Of a stretch of DNA of 64,000 nucleotides, positions 41,107-49,856 are shown piece after piece; the first letter of the stretch is position 1; each line of letters opens with the position of its first letter. Origin of the DNA: Streptomyces sp. CNH099 (GTDB lineage Bacteria > Actinomycetota > Actinomycetes > Streptomycetales > Streptomycetaceae); contig AZWL01000001.1 in the NCBI GenBank assembly GCA_000514715.1, positions 372,186-436,185 of the forward strand, given 5' to 3'. The position numbers and the translations under genes were made by a program. Under the pieces are notes generated by a model. That model made no database searches. It was not told the origin of the DNA and saw only the letters and a list, made by a program, of their open reading frames with translations.

Positions 41107-42657
41107 TCAGTCGGTGGCCGGGCGGCGCCGGCGCATGGTGTAGACGGCCGCCGCGCCGGCCGTGGTCATGGCCGCGGCGGCGGTGATGAGCGGCGTCGTC
41201 GGGGTGCCGCTGCCGGTCTCGGCGAGGGAATCGGTGGCGCCGCCGACCGAGGCCGGGCCGCCCGCGGTGCCCGCGGAGCCGCCGGTCGACTGGGTGCCGC
41301 CGGCGGAGGGGTCGTCGGTGCCGGGGAGTTCGGCGTTCTCGTCGAGGGTGACGGCGAGGCTGACCGGGTCGAGGGCGGCGCCCGGCTCGTAGAAGCCGCC
41401 GAAGGCGCCCGCGCCGGACTCGGTCAGGGCGGCGGGGACGTCGGTCAGCTCGACGACGTCGTCGGTCGCCGTCAGTTCGGCCGGGTCGAGTGCGAGGTCG
41501 GCGACGGCGACGTCGTCGCTCTCGGTGACCTCGCCGCTCTCCCGGTCCTTGGCCGACACGTCCGCGACGAGCGCGGCGCCGTCGCCGTCCGCCTGCACTT
41601 TCAGATCGCTGAACTTCAGGTCCAGCGTGTACGCGCCGCCCTCCTCGTGGCCCAGGAAGCGCACGGTGCCGCCGAACGCCGCGTCCAGCGACGGCTCGTC
41701 GGCGTCGAAACCGCCCCGCGCGTCCGGGAAGCGGAAGCCGTCGGACTGCGCGGCGGCGCCGCCGGTCAGCTCGATCCTCCCGTGCGCGATCGGCCCCTCG
41801 ACGTAGTCGCGGAAGGACTTCTTCACGCCCCAGTCCAGCCGGCCGCCGGCGATCGCCCCGGCCTCGGCCTCCGGCTGCTCCGTGCCGCCGGAGCCGCCGG
41901 ACCCGCCCGAACCGCCGGTGCCGTTGGAGCCGTTGGAACCGGCGGACCCGCCGCCGGACGCGGTGCCGCCGGAGCCGCTCCCGCCGCTGCCGCTGCCGCC
42001 GGAGCCGCCGCCGGACGTGGTGCCGCCGTCCCCGCCGCCGTCGTCCGCCTGCTTCACCGACAGCGTCGCCGGGTCGAGTTCGGTGCCCTCCGCGTACATG
42101 CCGTTGAACGCCTCCGCGCCCTCCGCGGTCAGCGTGGCCGGGATGTCGGCGAACGTCATCGCGCCGTCCGCGCCGCCGCCGGGCCGCACGTCGGTGAGGT
42201 CGAGGCCGGCGAACTCCACGTCCTGCGCCGTCTCGCCGGCGGCGGTGACATCGGCCGTGATCGCGCCGGTGGTGGCGTTCTCGGTGGTGAGCTTGACGTC
42301 CGCCAGCGTGATGTCGAAGCCGTGGCGGGTGGAGGCGAAGCGCACGCTGCCGTCGAAGGCCGTGTCGACGGCGTGGGTGGCCGTGTCGTACTTGCCCGTC
42401 CCGCCGCCGAAGGTGAACGGGCCGTTGTCCGGGGCCTGTTCCGCGCCGTCCGCGGTGGTGATCTCGCCGTGCGCGGTGGTCACGACGTAGGTGCGCCAGG
42501 ACTGCTTGACGCCCCAGGTCAGGGTGCCGTCCGTCAGCTCGGCGGCCGCGGTCCCGGGCGCTCCGCTGTCGGCCGCGGCGGGCAGGGCCAGCGCGACGGC
42601 GCCGAGCGCGGTCGCGGCGGCGATGGCTGCGGTGAGGCGCAGCGGGGTGGCGGTCAT
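41107..42657 (-). CDS. Sortase-anchored haem-binding protein with two HtaA domains
   Basis: 516 residues. Signal peptide (residues 1-30); first HtaA domain (about 44-210) starting TLTWGVKQSWRTYVVTT; a Gly/Ser-rich flexible linker (about 215-270); second HtaA domain (about 280-450) starting RLDWGVKKSFRDYVEG. The C-terminus has LAETG (about residue 479), a hydrophobic helix and RRRR, a class E-type cell-wall sorting signal. HtaA domains bind haem via conserved Tyr and His (family knowledge). It should be linked to peptidoglycan and deliver haem inward. It is the last gene of the HtaA pair. The 29-nt gap after the upstream stop indicates co-transcription from the iron-box promoter. Confidence 0.88.
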   Translation of the reverse strand: MTATPLRLTAAIAAATALGAVALALPAAADSGAPGTAAAELTDGTLTWGVKQSWRTYVVTTAHGEITTADGAEQAPDNGPFTFGGGTGKYDTATHAVDTAFDGSVRFASTRHGFDITLADVKLTTENATTGAITADVTAAGETAQDVEFAGLDLTDVRPGGGADGAMTFADIPATLTAEGAEAFNGMYAEGTELDPATLSVKQADDGGGDGGTTSGGGSGGSGSGGSGSGGTASGGGSAGSNGSNGTGGSGGSGGSGGTEQPEAEAGAIAGGRLDWGVKKSFRDYVEGPIAHGRIELTGGAAAQSDGFRFPDARGGFDADEPSLDAAFGGTVRFLGHEEGGAYTLDLKFSDLKVQADGDGAALVADVSAKDRESGEVTESDDVAVADLALDPAELTATDDVVELTDVPAALTESGAGAFGGFYEPGAALDPVSLAVTLDENAELPGTDDPSAGGTQSTGGSAGTAGGPASVGGATDSLAETGSGTPTTPLITAAAAMTTAGAAAVYTMRRRRPATD

Positions 42658-42686
42658 CTCGTGGTTCTCCTCGACGTGTCGGTGCT

Positions 42687-44264
42687 TCAGTCGGTCGCGC
42701 CGGGATTCCCGGCGTCGTCGGTGGCTTCAGTGGCGCTCGGGGGAGTGTGCGCGGGGGCGGGGGTCCGGGCGGCGAGGGCCGCCGCCGTCCGGCGCCGGCG
42801 CACCACGGCGTAGGCGAGCAGCGCGGCGGCCGGCACGGCCGCCGCGCCCACGCCCAGCGGCACGGCGGGCGACGAGGACGACGAGCCGGCCGGCTCCGGC
42901 TCGTCCGCGGCGCGCGCCTTCGTCGCCGGGGCGGTCGGCTCCGCGCTCGGGCTCGGGTCGCTACCCAGGTCGGGCAGGGCGGGGAGCCGCGCGTCGGCGT
43001 CCAGGGCGACGGCGACGGACAGGGGGTCCATGACGGTGCCGGCCTTGTAGAGCCCGCCGAAGGCCTTCGCGCCCCGGGCGGTGAGCTTCGCGGGCGCCTC
43101 GGTGACGGCGACGAGTCCGTCCCCGGCCCGCAGCCGTTCGACCGGGAAGGTGACGAGCGGGGTGTCCGCGGCGGTGTCGCCGTCGCCGGCGACGTCGGCA
43201 GCGACGTCGGCAGCGACGTCGGCAAAAAGGGTGCCCCTGCCGTTCGCGACGGTCACCGAGACGCCGCTCAGCCGGAGGTCGAGCCGTTCGCCGGTGAAGT
43301 GCAGGGTGCCGGCGAAGTCGGCGTCGAGCCGCTGCTTCCGGGCGTCGTACGTCCCCTCCGCCGGGCCGAAGCGGAACAGCGCCCCGCCGTCCTCGGCGCC
43401 CCCGCCGAGCCGCCAGCTCCCCTGGGCCACGGGGCCCGTGACGTAGTCGCGGAAGGTGCGGCGTACGCCCCAGTCGACGGCGCCGTCGACGATCTCGCTG
43501 CGGGGCGCGGCCGTCCCGCCGCCCGCCCTGCGCTCGCCGCCGTCGTCCGCCGGCTTCTCCGAGTGCTCGGGGTCGTCGTCGGAGCCGGCCGCCGGTGCGC
43601 GCAGGTCGACCGACAGGCTGACCGGGTCGAGCGCGGTGCCCGCCGGGTAGTAGCCGGCGAAGGCCTCCTCGCCCTCGGCGGTCAGCGTCGCGGGCACGCC
43701 GTCGAGGGCGAGGGGACCGGCGGCGCCGCGCATGTCGAGCCCGCCGAGGTCGAGTTCGGCCAGGGCGGCCTGGCCGGCGGTGGTCATCCGGCCGGTCTCG
43801 CGGTCCCTGCCGGCGACGTCGGCGTGCAGGGTGCCGCGGCCGTCGGCGATTCGGACGGTGAAGGCGCGCAGGGTCATGTCGAGGCGGTGGGTGCCGTTCT
43901 CCTCGTGCCCGGTGAAGCGCACGCCGCCGCCGAACGCGGCGGTGAGTGCGCCGGTCTCCGGGTCGTACGAGCCGGTGGCGGAGTGGAACCGGAACCCGGT
44001 GGCGGCGCCGTCGAGCAGCGTCCACTCCCCCTGCGCGATGGGGCCGGTGAGGTACGTCAGGAACGACTCCTTGATCCCCCAGTCCAGCCGGCCGCCGTCG
44101 ACGGTGCGCGCCGCCGCCTGCGCGGGCGGTGCCGCGGCGATGCCGGCGCCCACGGCGAACGTGCCGGTGAGCAGCGTGGCCGCGGCGGCGGCGACGAGAC
44201 GGGTGCGCCCGGGCCGGCCCCTCGGCAGCAAGGTGGCGGCCAGGACGCGCAGGCGCCGCAGCAT
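42687..44264 (-). CDS. Membrane-anchored haem-binding protein with two HtaA domains
   Basis: 525 residues, GGGAGG before ATG. Signal peptide (about residues 1-50, with a long basic n-region); HtaA domain 1 begins RLDWGIKESFLTYLTGPIAQ, and domain 2 begins VDWGVRRTFRDYVTGPVAQG. Unlike its neighbour it has no LAXTG motif; it ends with a helix (PLGVGAAAVPAAALLAYAVV), four Arg and a 30-residue tail, so it is membrane-spanning. It contains a tandem Ala-Asp-Val repeat (43191-43223). It is directly downstream of the iron box and divergent from hmuT, and would be the haem relay between wall-linked HtaA and the HmuT lipoprotein. Confidence 0.88.
   Translation of the reverse strand: MLRRLRVLAATLLPRGRPGRTRLVAAAAATLLTGTFAVGAGIAAAPPAQAAARTVDGGRLDWGIKESFLTYLTGPIAQGEWTLLDGAATGFRFHSATGSYDPETGALTAAFGGGVRFTGHEENGTHRLDMTLRAFTVRIADGRGTLHADVAGRDRETGRMTTAGQAALAELDLGGLDMRGAAGPLALDGVPATLTAEGEEAFAGYYPAGTALDPVSLSVDLRAPAAGSDDDPEHSEKPADDGGERRAGGGTAAPRSEIVDGAVDWGVRRTFRDYVTGPVAQGSWRLGGGAEDGGALFRFGPAEGTYDARKQRLDADFAGTLHFTGERLDLRLSGVSVTVANGRGTLFADVAADVAADVAGDGDTAADTPLVTFPVERLRAGDGLVAVTEAPAKLTARGAKAFGGLYKAGTVMDPLSVAVALDADARLPALPDLGSDPSPSAEPTAPATKARAADEPEPAGSSSSSPAVPLGVGAAAVPAAALLAYAVVRRRRTAAALAARTPAPAHTPPSATEATDDAGNPGATD
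43191..43223. repeat. 12-bp tandem repeat (GACGTCGGCAGC) inside the HtaA gene
   Basis: Two full copies and one partial copy of GACGTCGGCAGC, encoding repeated Ala-Asp-Val-Ala in the second HtaA domain. The unit is a multiple of three, so copy changes would keep the frame. Confidence 0.65.
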
Positions 44265-44287
44265 GGGTCCCCTCCCGATCTGGTTTC

Positions 44288-44306
44288 TTAGGTGAGGCTA
44301 ACCTAA
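44288..44306. promoter_or_regulatory. DtxR/DmdR-type iron box between HtaA genes and hmuTUV
   Basis: TTAGGTGAGGCTAACCTAA. The arms TTAGGT/ACCTAA are perfect, and the 19-mer differs from the symmetric consensus TTAGGTTAGGCTAACCTAA at one base. It lies 23 nt from the HtaA ATG and 57 nt from the hmuT start, so a single iron-sensing repressor dimer pair could control both divergent units. Confidence 0.9.
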
Positions 44307-44363
44307 GCTATCGCCCAGCGGGTCGGAAGCCCCCGGCCCCGCGAGCCCTCTGGAACGCCGAAG

Positions 44364-45389
44364 GTGGAACCGGTGCCGCGAACTACCCGTGTCTCCCGCG
44401 CCCTTGCGGCCGCGGCCGCCCTGGCGATCGCACTGGCCGGCTGCGGCGGCCCGTCCGGCGCCGACTCCGGCGACGGCGGCGGTACGCGCGGGGAGGCGCC
44501 GGCCGACCGCGTCGACCCGATCACCGACGAGGCCGTGCCCGGGCTGCCGGCGACCGTGCGGTCCGCCGACGGGCGCGAGGTCACCGTCACCGGGGCGGAC
44601 CGGATCGTGCCGCTCAGCGGCTCGATCTCCGAGCTGGTCTTCTCCCTCGGGCTCGGCGACCGCGTCGTCGCCCGCGACGTCACCGCCACCTTCGAGCAGG
44701 CGAGCGATCTGCCGGTGGTGACCCGGGCGCACGACGTCTCCGCGGAGAGCGTGCTGTCGCTGGAGCCGGACGTGGTGCTGGCCGAGGAGACCACCGGGCC
44801 GGCGGAGGCGGTCGACCAGATACGGGCCGCGGGCGTGCCGCTCGTCGTCTTCGCCCCGGCGCGGGACCTCGGCGACGTCGCCGGCCGCATCGACGCGGTG
44901 GCCGCCGCGCTCGGCGTCGCCGACGAGGGCGCGAAGCTGCGCGAGCGCACCGGCGAGCGGATCGAGGCCGCCCGCGCCGAGATCCCGTCCGGCGGCGAGA
45001 AGCCGCGGGTGGCGTTCCTGTACGTGCGCGGCTCGGCGTCCGTGTACATGCTGGGCGGCGCACGCTCCGGGGCCTCGTCGCTGATCGAGGCGGCGGGCGG
45101 CGTGGACGCCGGCAAGGAGTCCGGTCTCGACAAGGACTTCACGCCGATCACGAGCGAGGCGCTGGCGCGGGCGGCGCCCGACGTGCTGCTGGTGATGACG
45201 AAGGGGCTGGAGTCGGTGGGCGGGGTCGACGGGCTCGTCGAACTGCCGGGCGTTGCGCAGACGCCGGCGGCGATGGACCGGCGGATCGCGTCGGTCGACG
45301 ACGGCGTGCTGCTCAACTACGGGCCGCGCACGGACGCGGTGCTGCGCAGCCTGGTGGAGCAGATCCACGCGCCGGGCGAGGGCCGATGA
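44364..45389 (+). CDS. hmuT: Haem ABC transporter substrate-binding lipoprotein HmuT
   Basis: 341 residues. A lipobox LAGC (Cys27) follows a basic/hydrophobic N-terminus. The class III (vitamin B12/haem-type) binding fold has VLSLEPDVVLAEETTGP, GVPLVVFAPARDL, VAFLYVRGSASVYMLGGARSG and LARAAPDVLLVMTKG. It receives haem from the HtaA proteins. Start GTG at 44364; a GTG three codons later with GGTGG 5 nt upstream is also possible. It overlaps the permease by 4 nt (ATGA) and is under the iron box. Confidence 0.9.
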   Translation: MEPVPRTTRVSRALAAAAALAIALAGCGGPSGADSGDGGGTRGEAPADRVDPITDEAVPGLPATVRSADGREVTVTGADRIVPLSGSISELVFSLGLGDRVVARDVTATFEQASDLPVVTRAHDVSAESVLSLEPDVVLAEETTGPAEAVDQIRAAGVPLVVFAPARDLGDVAGRIDAVAAALGVADEGAKLRERTGERIEAARAEIPSGGEKPRVAFLYVRGSASVYMLGGARSGASSLIEAAGGVDAGKESGLDKDFTPITSEALARAAPDVLLVMTKGLESVGGVDGLVELPGVAQTPAAMDRRIASVDDGVLLNYGPRTDAVLRSLVEQIHAPGEGR

Positions 45390-46609
45390 CGTCGTCGGCG
45401 CGACTGCCGCCGGGCGGGGGCGGGATCGGGGTCGGGGACGAGCCGGCGGAGCCGGAGGAGCCCGAGCCGTTGGACGCGCCGCGCGCGGCGGACGCGGCGC
45501 TGGTGAAGCGGCCGATCGGCGCCGGGCCTACCGGGCGCCGCCCGGCGGCCGCCGTGCCGCGGCCCGCCGCCCGCGCCGTCCCGCGCAGCCGGGCCGCCGT
45601 TCTCACCGTCGCCCTCGCCGTCGCGCTCCTCGCGGCCGCCGTCCTCGCCGCCGGCGTCGGCGCGTACCACCTCTCCCCCGGCGACGTCCTGTCCTCCGCG
45701 GCCCACCGCCTGCGGCTCGGCGGCGACGGTCTCGGCCGCGTCGGCGAGAGCGTGCTGTGGAACGTCCGGCTCCCCCGCGTCGTGCTCGCGCTGCTCGTCG
45801 GGGCGTCGCTGGGCTGCGCCGGCGCGCTCATGCAGGGCGTGTTCGGCAACCCGCTGGCCGAACCCGGGGTGATCGGCATCTCGATGGGCGCGGCGGTCGG
45901 CGCGGTCGCGGCCATCGCCCTGGGCATCGACGTCTTCGGCAACTGGACCGTCTCCGCCTTCGCGTTCGTCTCCGGGCTCGCCACCGTGCTGCTGGTCTAC
46001 GCCCTCTCCCGCTCCGGCGGGCGCACCGAGGTCGTCACGCTCATCCTCACGGGCATCGCCGTCAACGCCTTCGCGGGCGCGCTCATCGGCCTGTTCATCT
46101 TCTTCGCCGACAACGCGCAGGTCACTCAGATCACCTTCTGGCAGCTCGGCTCGCTCTCCCAGGCCACATGGCCGAAGGTGCTGGCCGTGCTGCCGTGCGC
46201 GGCCGTCGGCCTGGCCGTCGCGCCGCTGTACGCGCGGAAGCTGGACCTGCTCGCCCTCGGCGAACGGCCCGCGCGGCACCTCGGGGTGGACGTGGAGCGG
46301 CTGCGGATCGCGCTCGTGCTCGTGGTCGCGCTGCTGACGGCCGCCGCGGTGGCGGTGGCGGGCGTGATCACGTTCGTGGGGCTGCTGGTGCCGCACCTGC
46401 TGCGGATGGCCGCGGGCCCCGGGCACCGGTTCCTGATACCGGGCAGCGCGCTCGGCGGCGCGCTCGTGCTGGTCGTCGCGGACCTCGCGGCGCGTACCGT
46501 CGCGGAGCCCGCGGAGCTGCCGCTCGGCGTGCTGACGGCGCTGGTGGGCAGCCCGTTCTTCTTCTGGCTGCTGCGCCGGACCCGCCGCCGGCAGGGAGGC
46601 TGGGCATGA
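45386..46609 (+). CDS. hmuU: Haem ABC transporter permease HmuU (FecCD family)
   Basis: 407 residues, about 60 longer at the N-terminus than typical FecCD proteins; the extension is Gly/Pro/Glu-rich and cytoplasmic. About ten membrane helices follow, starting AAVLTVALAVALLAAAVLAA. Family motifs: VRLPRVVLALLVGASLGCAG, FGNPLAEPGVIGISMGAAVG, and GVITFVGLLVPHLLR. The ATG overlaps the hmuT stop, and its stop overlaps the hmuV start (ATGA), giving a coupled hmuTUV operon. Confidence 0.92.
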   Translation: MTSSARLPPGGGGIGVGDEPAEPEEPEPLDAPRAADAALVKRPIGAGPTGRRPAAAVPRPAARAVPRSRAAVLTVALAVALLAAAVLAAGVGAYHLSPGDVLSSAAHRLRLGGDGLGRVGESVLWNVRLPRVVLALLVGASLGCAGALMQGVFGNPLAEPGVIGISMGAAVGAVAAIALGIDVFGNWTVSAFAFVSGLATVLLVYALSRSGGRTEVVTLILTGIAVNAFAGALIGLFIFFADNAQVTQITFWQLGSLSQATWPKVLAVLPCAAVGLAVAPLYARKLDLLALGERPARHLGVDVERLRIALVLVVALLTAAAVAVAGVITFVGLLVPHLLRMAAGPGHRFLIPGSALGGALVLVVADLAARTVAEPAELPLGVLTALVGSPFFFWLLRRTRRRQGGWA

Positions 46610-47442
46610 TCCGCACGCTGCTGGGGGCCCGCCGGGACCGGCGCCCGCCGGAGCCGCTGCCGGCCGGCGGCACCGCCGCCGAGGCGCGGGGCCTGGTCGT
46701 CCGGCTCGGCGGCCGGACCGTGCTCGACGGCGTCGCGCTGACCGCGACCGCCGGCCGGCTCACCGCCCTCGTCGGGCCGAACGGCGCCGGGAAGTCGACG
46801 CTCCTCGCCGCGCTGGCCGGCGACCTCGCGCCGGAGGCCGGCGAGGTGCTGGTCCGCGGCCGGAACGTCGCCGGCTGGGCGCCGGCGGAGCTGGCGATGC
46901 GCCGGTCGGTACTGCCGCAGTCCGCCTCCCTGGCCTTCCCGTTCCCCGTCGGGGACGTCGTGCGGATGGGCCGGGCGCCCTGGTCCGGCACCCCCGCCGA
47001 GGACGCCGACGACGAGGCGGTGGCGTGGGCGCTGGCCGCGACGGAGACCGCGGAGTTCGCCGGGCGCCCCTTCGCCGAACTGTCCGGCGGCGAGCGCGCC
47101 CGCGTCGCCCTCGCCCGCGTCCTGGCCCAGCGGGCGGGGCTGCTGCTCCTCGACGAGCCGACCGCCGCGCTCGACCTGCGCCACCAGGAGCTGGTGCTGC
47201 GGCTGGCCCGGGAGCGGGCCGCGGCGGGCGACGCCGTCGTGGTCGTCCTGCACGACCTGGGTCTCGCCGCGGCGTACGCGGACGAGGTCACCGTGCTGGA
47301 CGGCGGCCGGGTGGCGGCCTCCGGGCCGCCGGCGGAGGTCTTCGACTGCGCGCTGCTCAGCGAGGTCTACCGGCACCCGGTCGAGGTTCTGGCGCACCCC
47401 CGCACGGACGCCCTCCTGGTGGTCCCGCGCCGCGAGCCGTGA
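46606..47442 (+). CDS. hmuV: Haem ABC transporter ATPase HmuV
   Basis: 278 residues from ATG at 46606, with GGGAGG 6 nt upstream. Walker A GPNGAGKSTLL, Q-loop VLPQSASL, signature LSGGERARVALARVL, Walker B LLLLDEPTAALD and the H-loop VVVLHDLGLAAAYADEV are intact. It energises haem import through HmuU. The last gene of the iron-regulated operon, ending convergent with the methyltransferase. An HmuO-type haem oxygenase is not encoded nearby. Confidence 0.92.
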   Translation: MIRTLLGARRDRRPPEPLPAGGTAAEARGLVVRLGGRTVLDGVALTATAGRLTALVGPNGAGKSTLLAALAGDLAPEAGEVLVRGRNVAGWAPAELAMRRSVLPQSASLAFPFPVGDVVRMGRAPWSGTPAEDADDEAVAWALAATETAEFAGRPFAELSGGERARVALARVLAQRAGLLLLDEPTAALDLRHQELVLRLARERAAAGDAVVVVLHDLGLAAAYADEVTVLDGGRVAASGPPAEVFDCALLSEVYRHPVEVLAHPRTDALLVVPRREP

Positions 47443-47454
47443 CCGGAGCGCGGT

Positions 47455-47470
47455 CCGCCCGGCCGGGCGG
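47455..47470. terminator. Short palindromic hairpin between convergent hmuV and methyltransferase
   Basis: CCGCCCGGCCGGGCGG: a 6-bp stem with a 4-nt loop, 12 nt after the hmuV stop. Weak candidate. Confidence 0.35.
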
Positions 47471-47473
47471 CGG

Positions 47474-48283
47474 TCAGGCCTTGCGCGCGACGCCGCCGTA
47501 GACGTCCGTGGGCTCCGGCTCCGTGCCGGCCTCGGGCCGCCACAGCGGGCAGGAGACTATCCCCGGCTCGATCAGCTCCAGGCCGTCGTAGTACGCGCTG
47601 ATCTCGTCCGGGGTGCGCAGCACGTACGGCACGGCGCCGGTGTCGTCGTACCCCTGCTGGGCCTCCTGGAGCGCCTTGTCGGTGGCCGTGCTGTCGTAGT
47701 GCACGAAGTAGCTGCCGGAGGGCAGCGCGGCCTGCAGGCGGCGCACGACGGACTTGGCCTCCTCGTAGTCCTTGATGTGGCCGAGGATCCCCATGAGCAT
47801 CAGCGCCACCGGCTGCGAGAAGTCGAGGGTCTTCCCCGCCTCCTCCAGGATCGTCTCGGGCTTGTGCAGGTCGGCGTCGACGTACGTCGTCACGCCCTCC
47901 CGGGTGCTGGTCAGCAGCGCCTGCGCGTGGCGCAGCACTAACGGGTCGTTGTCGACGTAGACGATGCGGGACTCCGGCGCCAGCCGCTGGGCGACCTGGT
48001 GGGTGTTGTCGTAGGTCGGCAGTCCGGTGCCGATGTCGAGGAACTGGCGGATGCCGGCCTCGCCGGCCACGTGGGTCACCGTGCGGATCAGGTAGTCGCG
48101 CGAGGCCCGCGCCATCGTCTCGATGTTCGGCGCGATCTGGCGGTACTCGTCGCCGGCCTGGCGGTCGACGGCGTAGTTGTCTTTCCCGCCCATCCAGTAG
48201 TTCCAGATCCGCGCCGAGTGCGGCACGGATGTGTCGATCTTGGAGAGCGCCCCCTCGGCGGGGGTGGACTGACCTTCTGCCAT
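47474..48283 (-). CDS. SAM-dependent methyltransferase, DUF574 (SCO-type) family, with a TTA codon
   Basis: 269 residues. HSARIWNYWMGGKDNYAVDR at residues 22-41, then RQFLDIGTGLPTYDNTHQVA with the SAM motif, VYVDNDPLVLRHAQALL and MLMGILGHIKD are family hallmarks of an actinobacterial methyltransferase group expanded in Streptomyces. The target is unknown. Leu115 is encoded by TTA (47941-47939), so expression likely depends on bldA. The gene is monocistronic with 175 nt of upstream DNA before the DUF397 gene. Confidence 0.87.
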   Translation of the reverse strand: MAEGQSTPAEGALSKIDTSVPHSARIWNYWMGGKDNYAVDRQAGDEYRQIAPNIETMARASRDYLIRTVTHVAGEAGIRQFLDIGTGLPTYDNTHQVAQRLAPESRIVYVDNDPLVLRHAQALLTSTREGVTTYVDADLHKPETILEEAGKTLDFSQPVALMLMGILGHIKDYEEAKSVVRRLQAALPSGSYFVHYDSTATDKALQEAQQGYDDTGAVPYVLRTPDEISAYYDGLELIEPGIVSCPLWRPEAGTEPEPTDVYGGVARKA

Positions 48284-48458
48284 CGGGAAATCTCCTGCCC
48301 TGCGGCGCGTGCGTGCCGCCGTTTCTCACGTACTGTCACTTCTCGGTCGTACGAGGCCGTTTCGGCCGGTACCCCGGGGGGGACGGACCAGCGCGGACGG
48401 GAGGTGTGTCCGCCCCGGTCCGCTCCCCCGGTCGGAGCCGGCGGTGGCCGCCTGTTCG

Positions 48459-48707
48459 TCAGGCGACGAGGTAGTCGGCCTGGCCGGCCTTGGCGCCCTC
48501 AAGGAAGGCGATCATCTCTTCGCGGGTGTAGACGAGGGCCGGACCGGTCGGGTCGGTGGACTGGCGCAGCGCGACGCTGCCGTCGGGGAGCCGCTTGGCC
48601 TCGACGCAGCTGCCGCCGTTGGTGCCGCTCCAGGGCTTCTGCCAGCCCTCGGTGCCGAGTTCGGTCGCCGGGACGCCGGTGCGGAAGGCCAGGGGGTCGG
48701 ATCGCAT
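48459..48707 (-). CDS. DUF397 small protein
   Basis: 82 residues; GTEGWQKPWSGTNGGSCVEAKR, VALRQSTDPTGPALVYTREE and MIAFLEGAKAGQADYLVA are the three segments of the DUF397 fold. DUF397 proteins are partners (often antagonists) of the XRE-type regulator encoded next to them. The start is 3 nt after the XRE stop, so the pair is coupled. Confidence 0.9.
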   Translation of the reverse strand: MRSDPLAFRTGVPATELGTEGWQKPWSGTNGGSCVEAKRLPDGSVALRQSTDPTGPALVYTREEMIAFLEGAKAGQADYLVA

Positions 48708-48710
48708 GGT

Positions 48711-49580
48711 TCAGTACTCCTTACGCATCTTCACCAGGAGTGACCTGGTCCGGTCCACCGGATCGGCCTGGACGGCCATCCGGTCGAGTGTTTCCAGATA
48801 CCCGACGACGTCATCGGCCTGGTCCACGTAGACCGCGCCGGTGAGGTTCTCCGTGTAGACGATGTCGGGCAGTTCGGTGAAGCCGAAACGGAAGTAGTGG
48901 AACGGGCCGAACGCGCCGGGGTGCGGCCCGGCCGAGAACGGCATTATCTGCACCTTCACGTTCGGCAGGTCGATCGCGTCGATCAGCCGGTCGATCTGGG
49001 CCCGCATCACGTGGGGCCCGCCGACCGGCCGGCGCAGGACCGATTCTTCCAGCACGGCCCACATCGCCGGCGCCTTCGGCGTGGTCAGCAGGTCCGCGCG
49101 GGTGGTGCGCAGCGTCACCCGCCGCTCGATGGCCTCCTCCGACTCGTTGGGGAAGCCGATGCGGAAGAGCGTGCGGGCGTAGTCGGGGGTCTGCAGGAGC
49201 CCAGGGACGTAGTGCGGCTCGTAGATGCGGATGACGGTCGCGTCGCTCTCCAGGCTCACGTACGCGCGGAACCAGTCGGGGAGGACGGTGCGGTACTTGT
49301 ACCACCACCCGGGCTGATTGGCCTCCTTGGCCATTCTCAGGAAGTCGTCGGTCTCGGCGCCGGAGACGCCGTAGGTGCGCAGCAGCTCCCGCACGTACGG
49401 GATGCGCAGGCCGACCTCCGCCTTCTCCATCCGCCGCACCGTCAGCGGCGTGACGTCGATGGCCTCCGCGGCCTGCTCGAAGCTGACCTTCGCCTGCTCG
49501 CGCAGGTGCCGCAGCCGTTTGCCCAGGACCATGCGCAGCACGGTCGGGGCGCTGCCGCCACCCGAACGTGATTCGCCCAC
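48711..49580 (-). CDS. XRE-type regulator with DUF5753 domain (WhiJ-like)
   Basis: 289 residues from GTG at 49580, supported by GGGAGG 8 nt upstream. The HTH_31-type helix-turn-helix is LGKRLRHLREQAKVSFEQAA with EAIDVTPLTVRRMEKAEVGL (about residues 20-58). The DUF5753 domain follows with YEPHYVPGLLQTPDYARTL, LTTPKAPAMWAVLEESVLRR and VKVQIMPFSAGPHPGAFGPF. Such HTH/DUF397 pairs are one of the largest developmental regulator families in Streptomyces. Candidate autoregulatory inverted repeats lie at 49619-49643 and 49660-49674 in the divergent region. Confidence 0.92.
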   Translation of the reverse strand: MGESRSGGGSAPTVLRMVLGKRLRHLREQAKVSFEQAAEAIDVTPLTVRRMEKAEVGLRIPYVRELLRTYGVSGAETDDFLRMAKEANQPGWWYKYRTVLPDWFRAYVSLESDATVIRIYEPHYVPGLLQTPDYARTLFRIGFPNESEEAIERRVTLRTTRADLLTTPKAPAMWAVLEESVLRRPVGGPHVMRAQIDRLIDAIDLPNVKVQIMPFSAGPHPGAFGPFHYFRFGFTELPDIVYTENLTGAVYVDQADDVVGYLETLDRMAVQADPVDRTRSLLVKMRKEY

Positions 49581-49618
49581 GATCCCTACCTCCCGGCCCG
49601 GTTGCTTCTCCGGGAGTG

Positions 49619-49643
49619 TGTCACGCTCCTTCTGAGTGTGACA
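49619..49643. promoter_or_regulatory. TGTCAC-N13-GTGACA inverted repeat upstream of the XRE gene
   Basis: Arms 49619-49624 and 49638-49643; 38 nt upstream of the XRE start. Candidate operator for the adjacent regulator. Confidence 0.35.
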
Positions 49644-49659
49644 GGGGGGCCGCACACAT

Positions 49660-49674
49660 TCTGAAATTATCAGA
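49660..49674. promoter_or_regulatory. TCTGA-N5-TCAGA inverted repeat, AT-rich centre
   Basis: Imbedded in the most AT-rich bases of the XRE/small-protein divergent region. Beside it, on the plus strand, TTGCGG (49682-49687) and CATAGT (49706-49711) with 18-nt spacing form a candidate promoter for the small-protein gene. Confidence 0.35.
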
Positions 49675-49856
49675 CCGAAGCTTGCGGACTGCCGTTGTCG
49701 ACCGTCATAGTGAAGTGACCTGCACGCCACGCCGACCGCGCCCACGGCCCCCACCGCGGTCCGGTCGCGGGGCAGTCGGCGACTCCGGGACCCGGCCGCG
49801 ACCACGGCCGGAGGGGGCACATCCTCGACCGCGTACGAACCTCCGAGGAGCGCATC

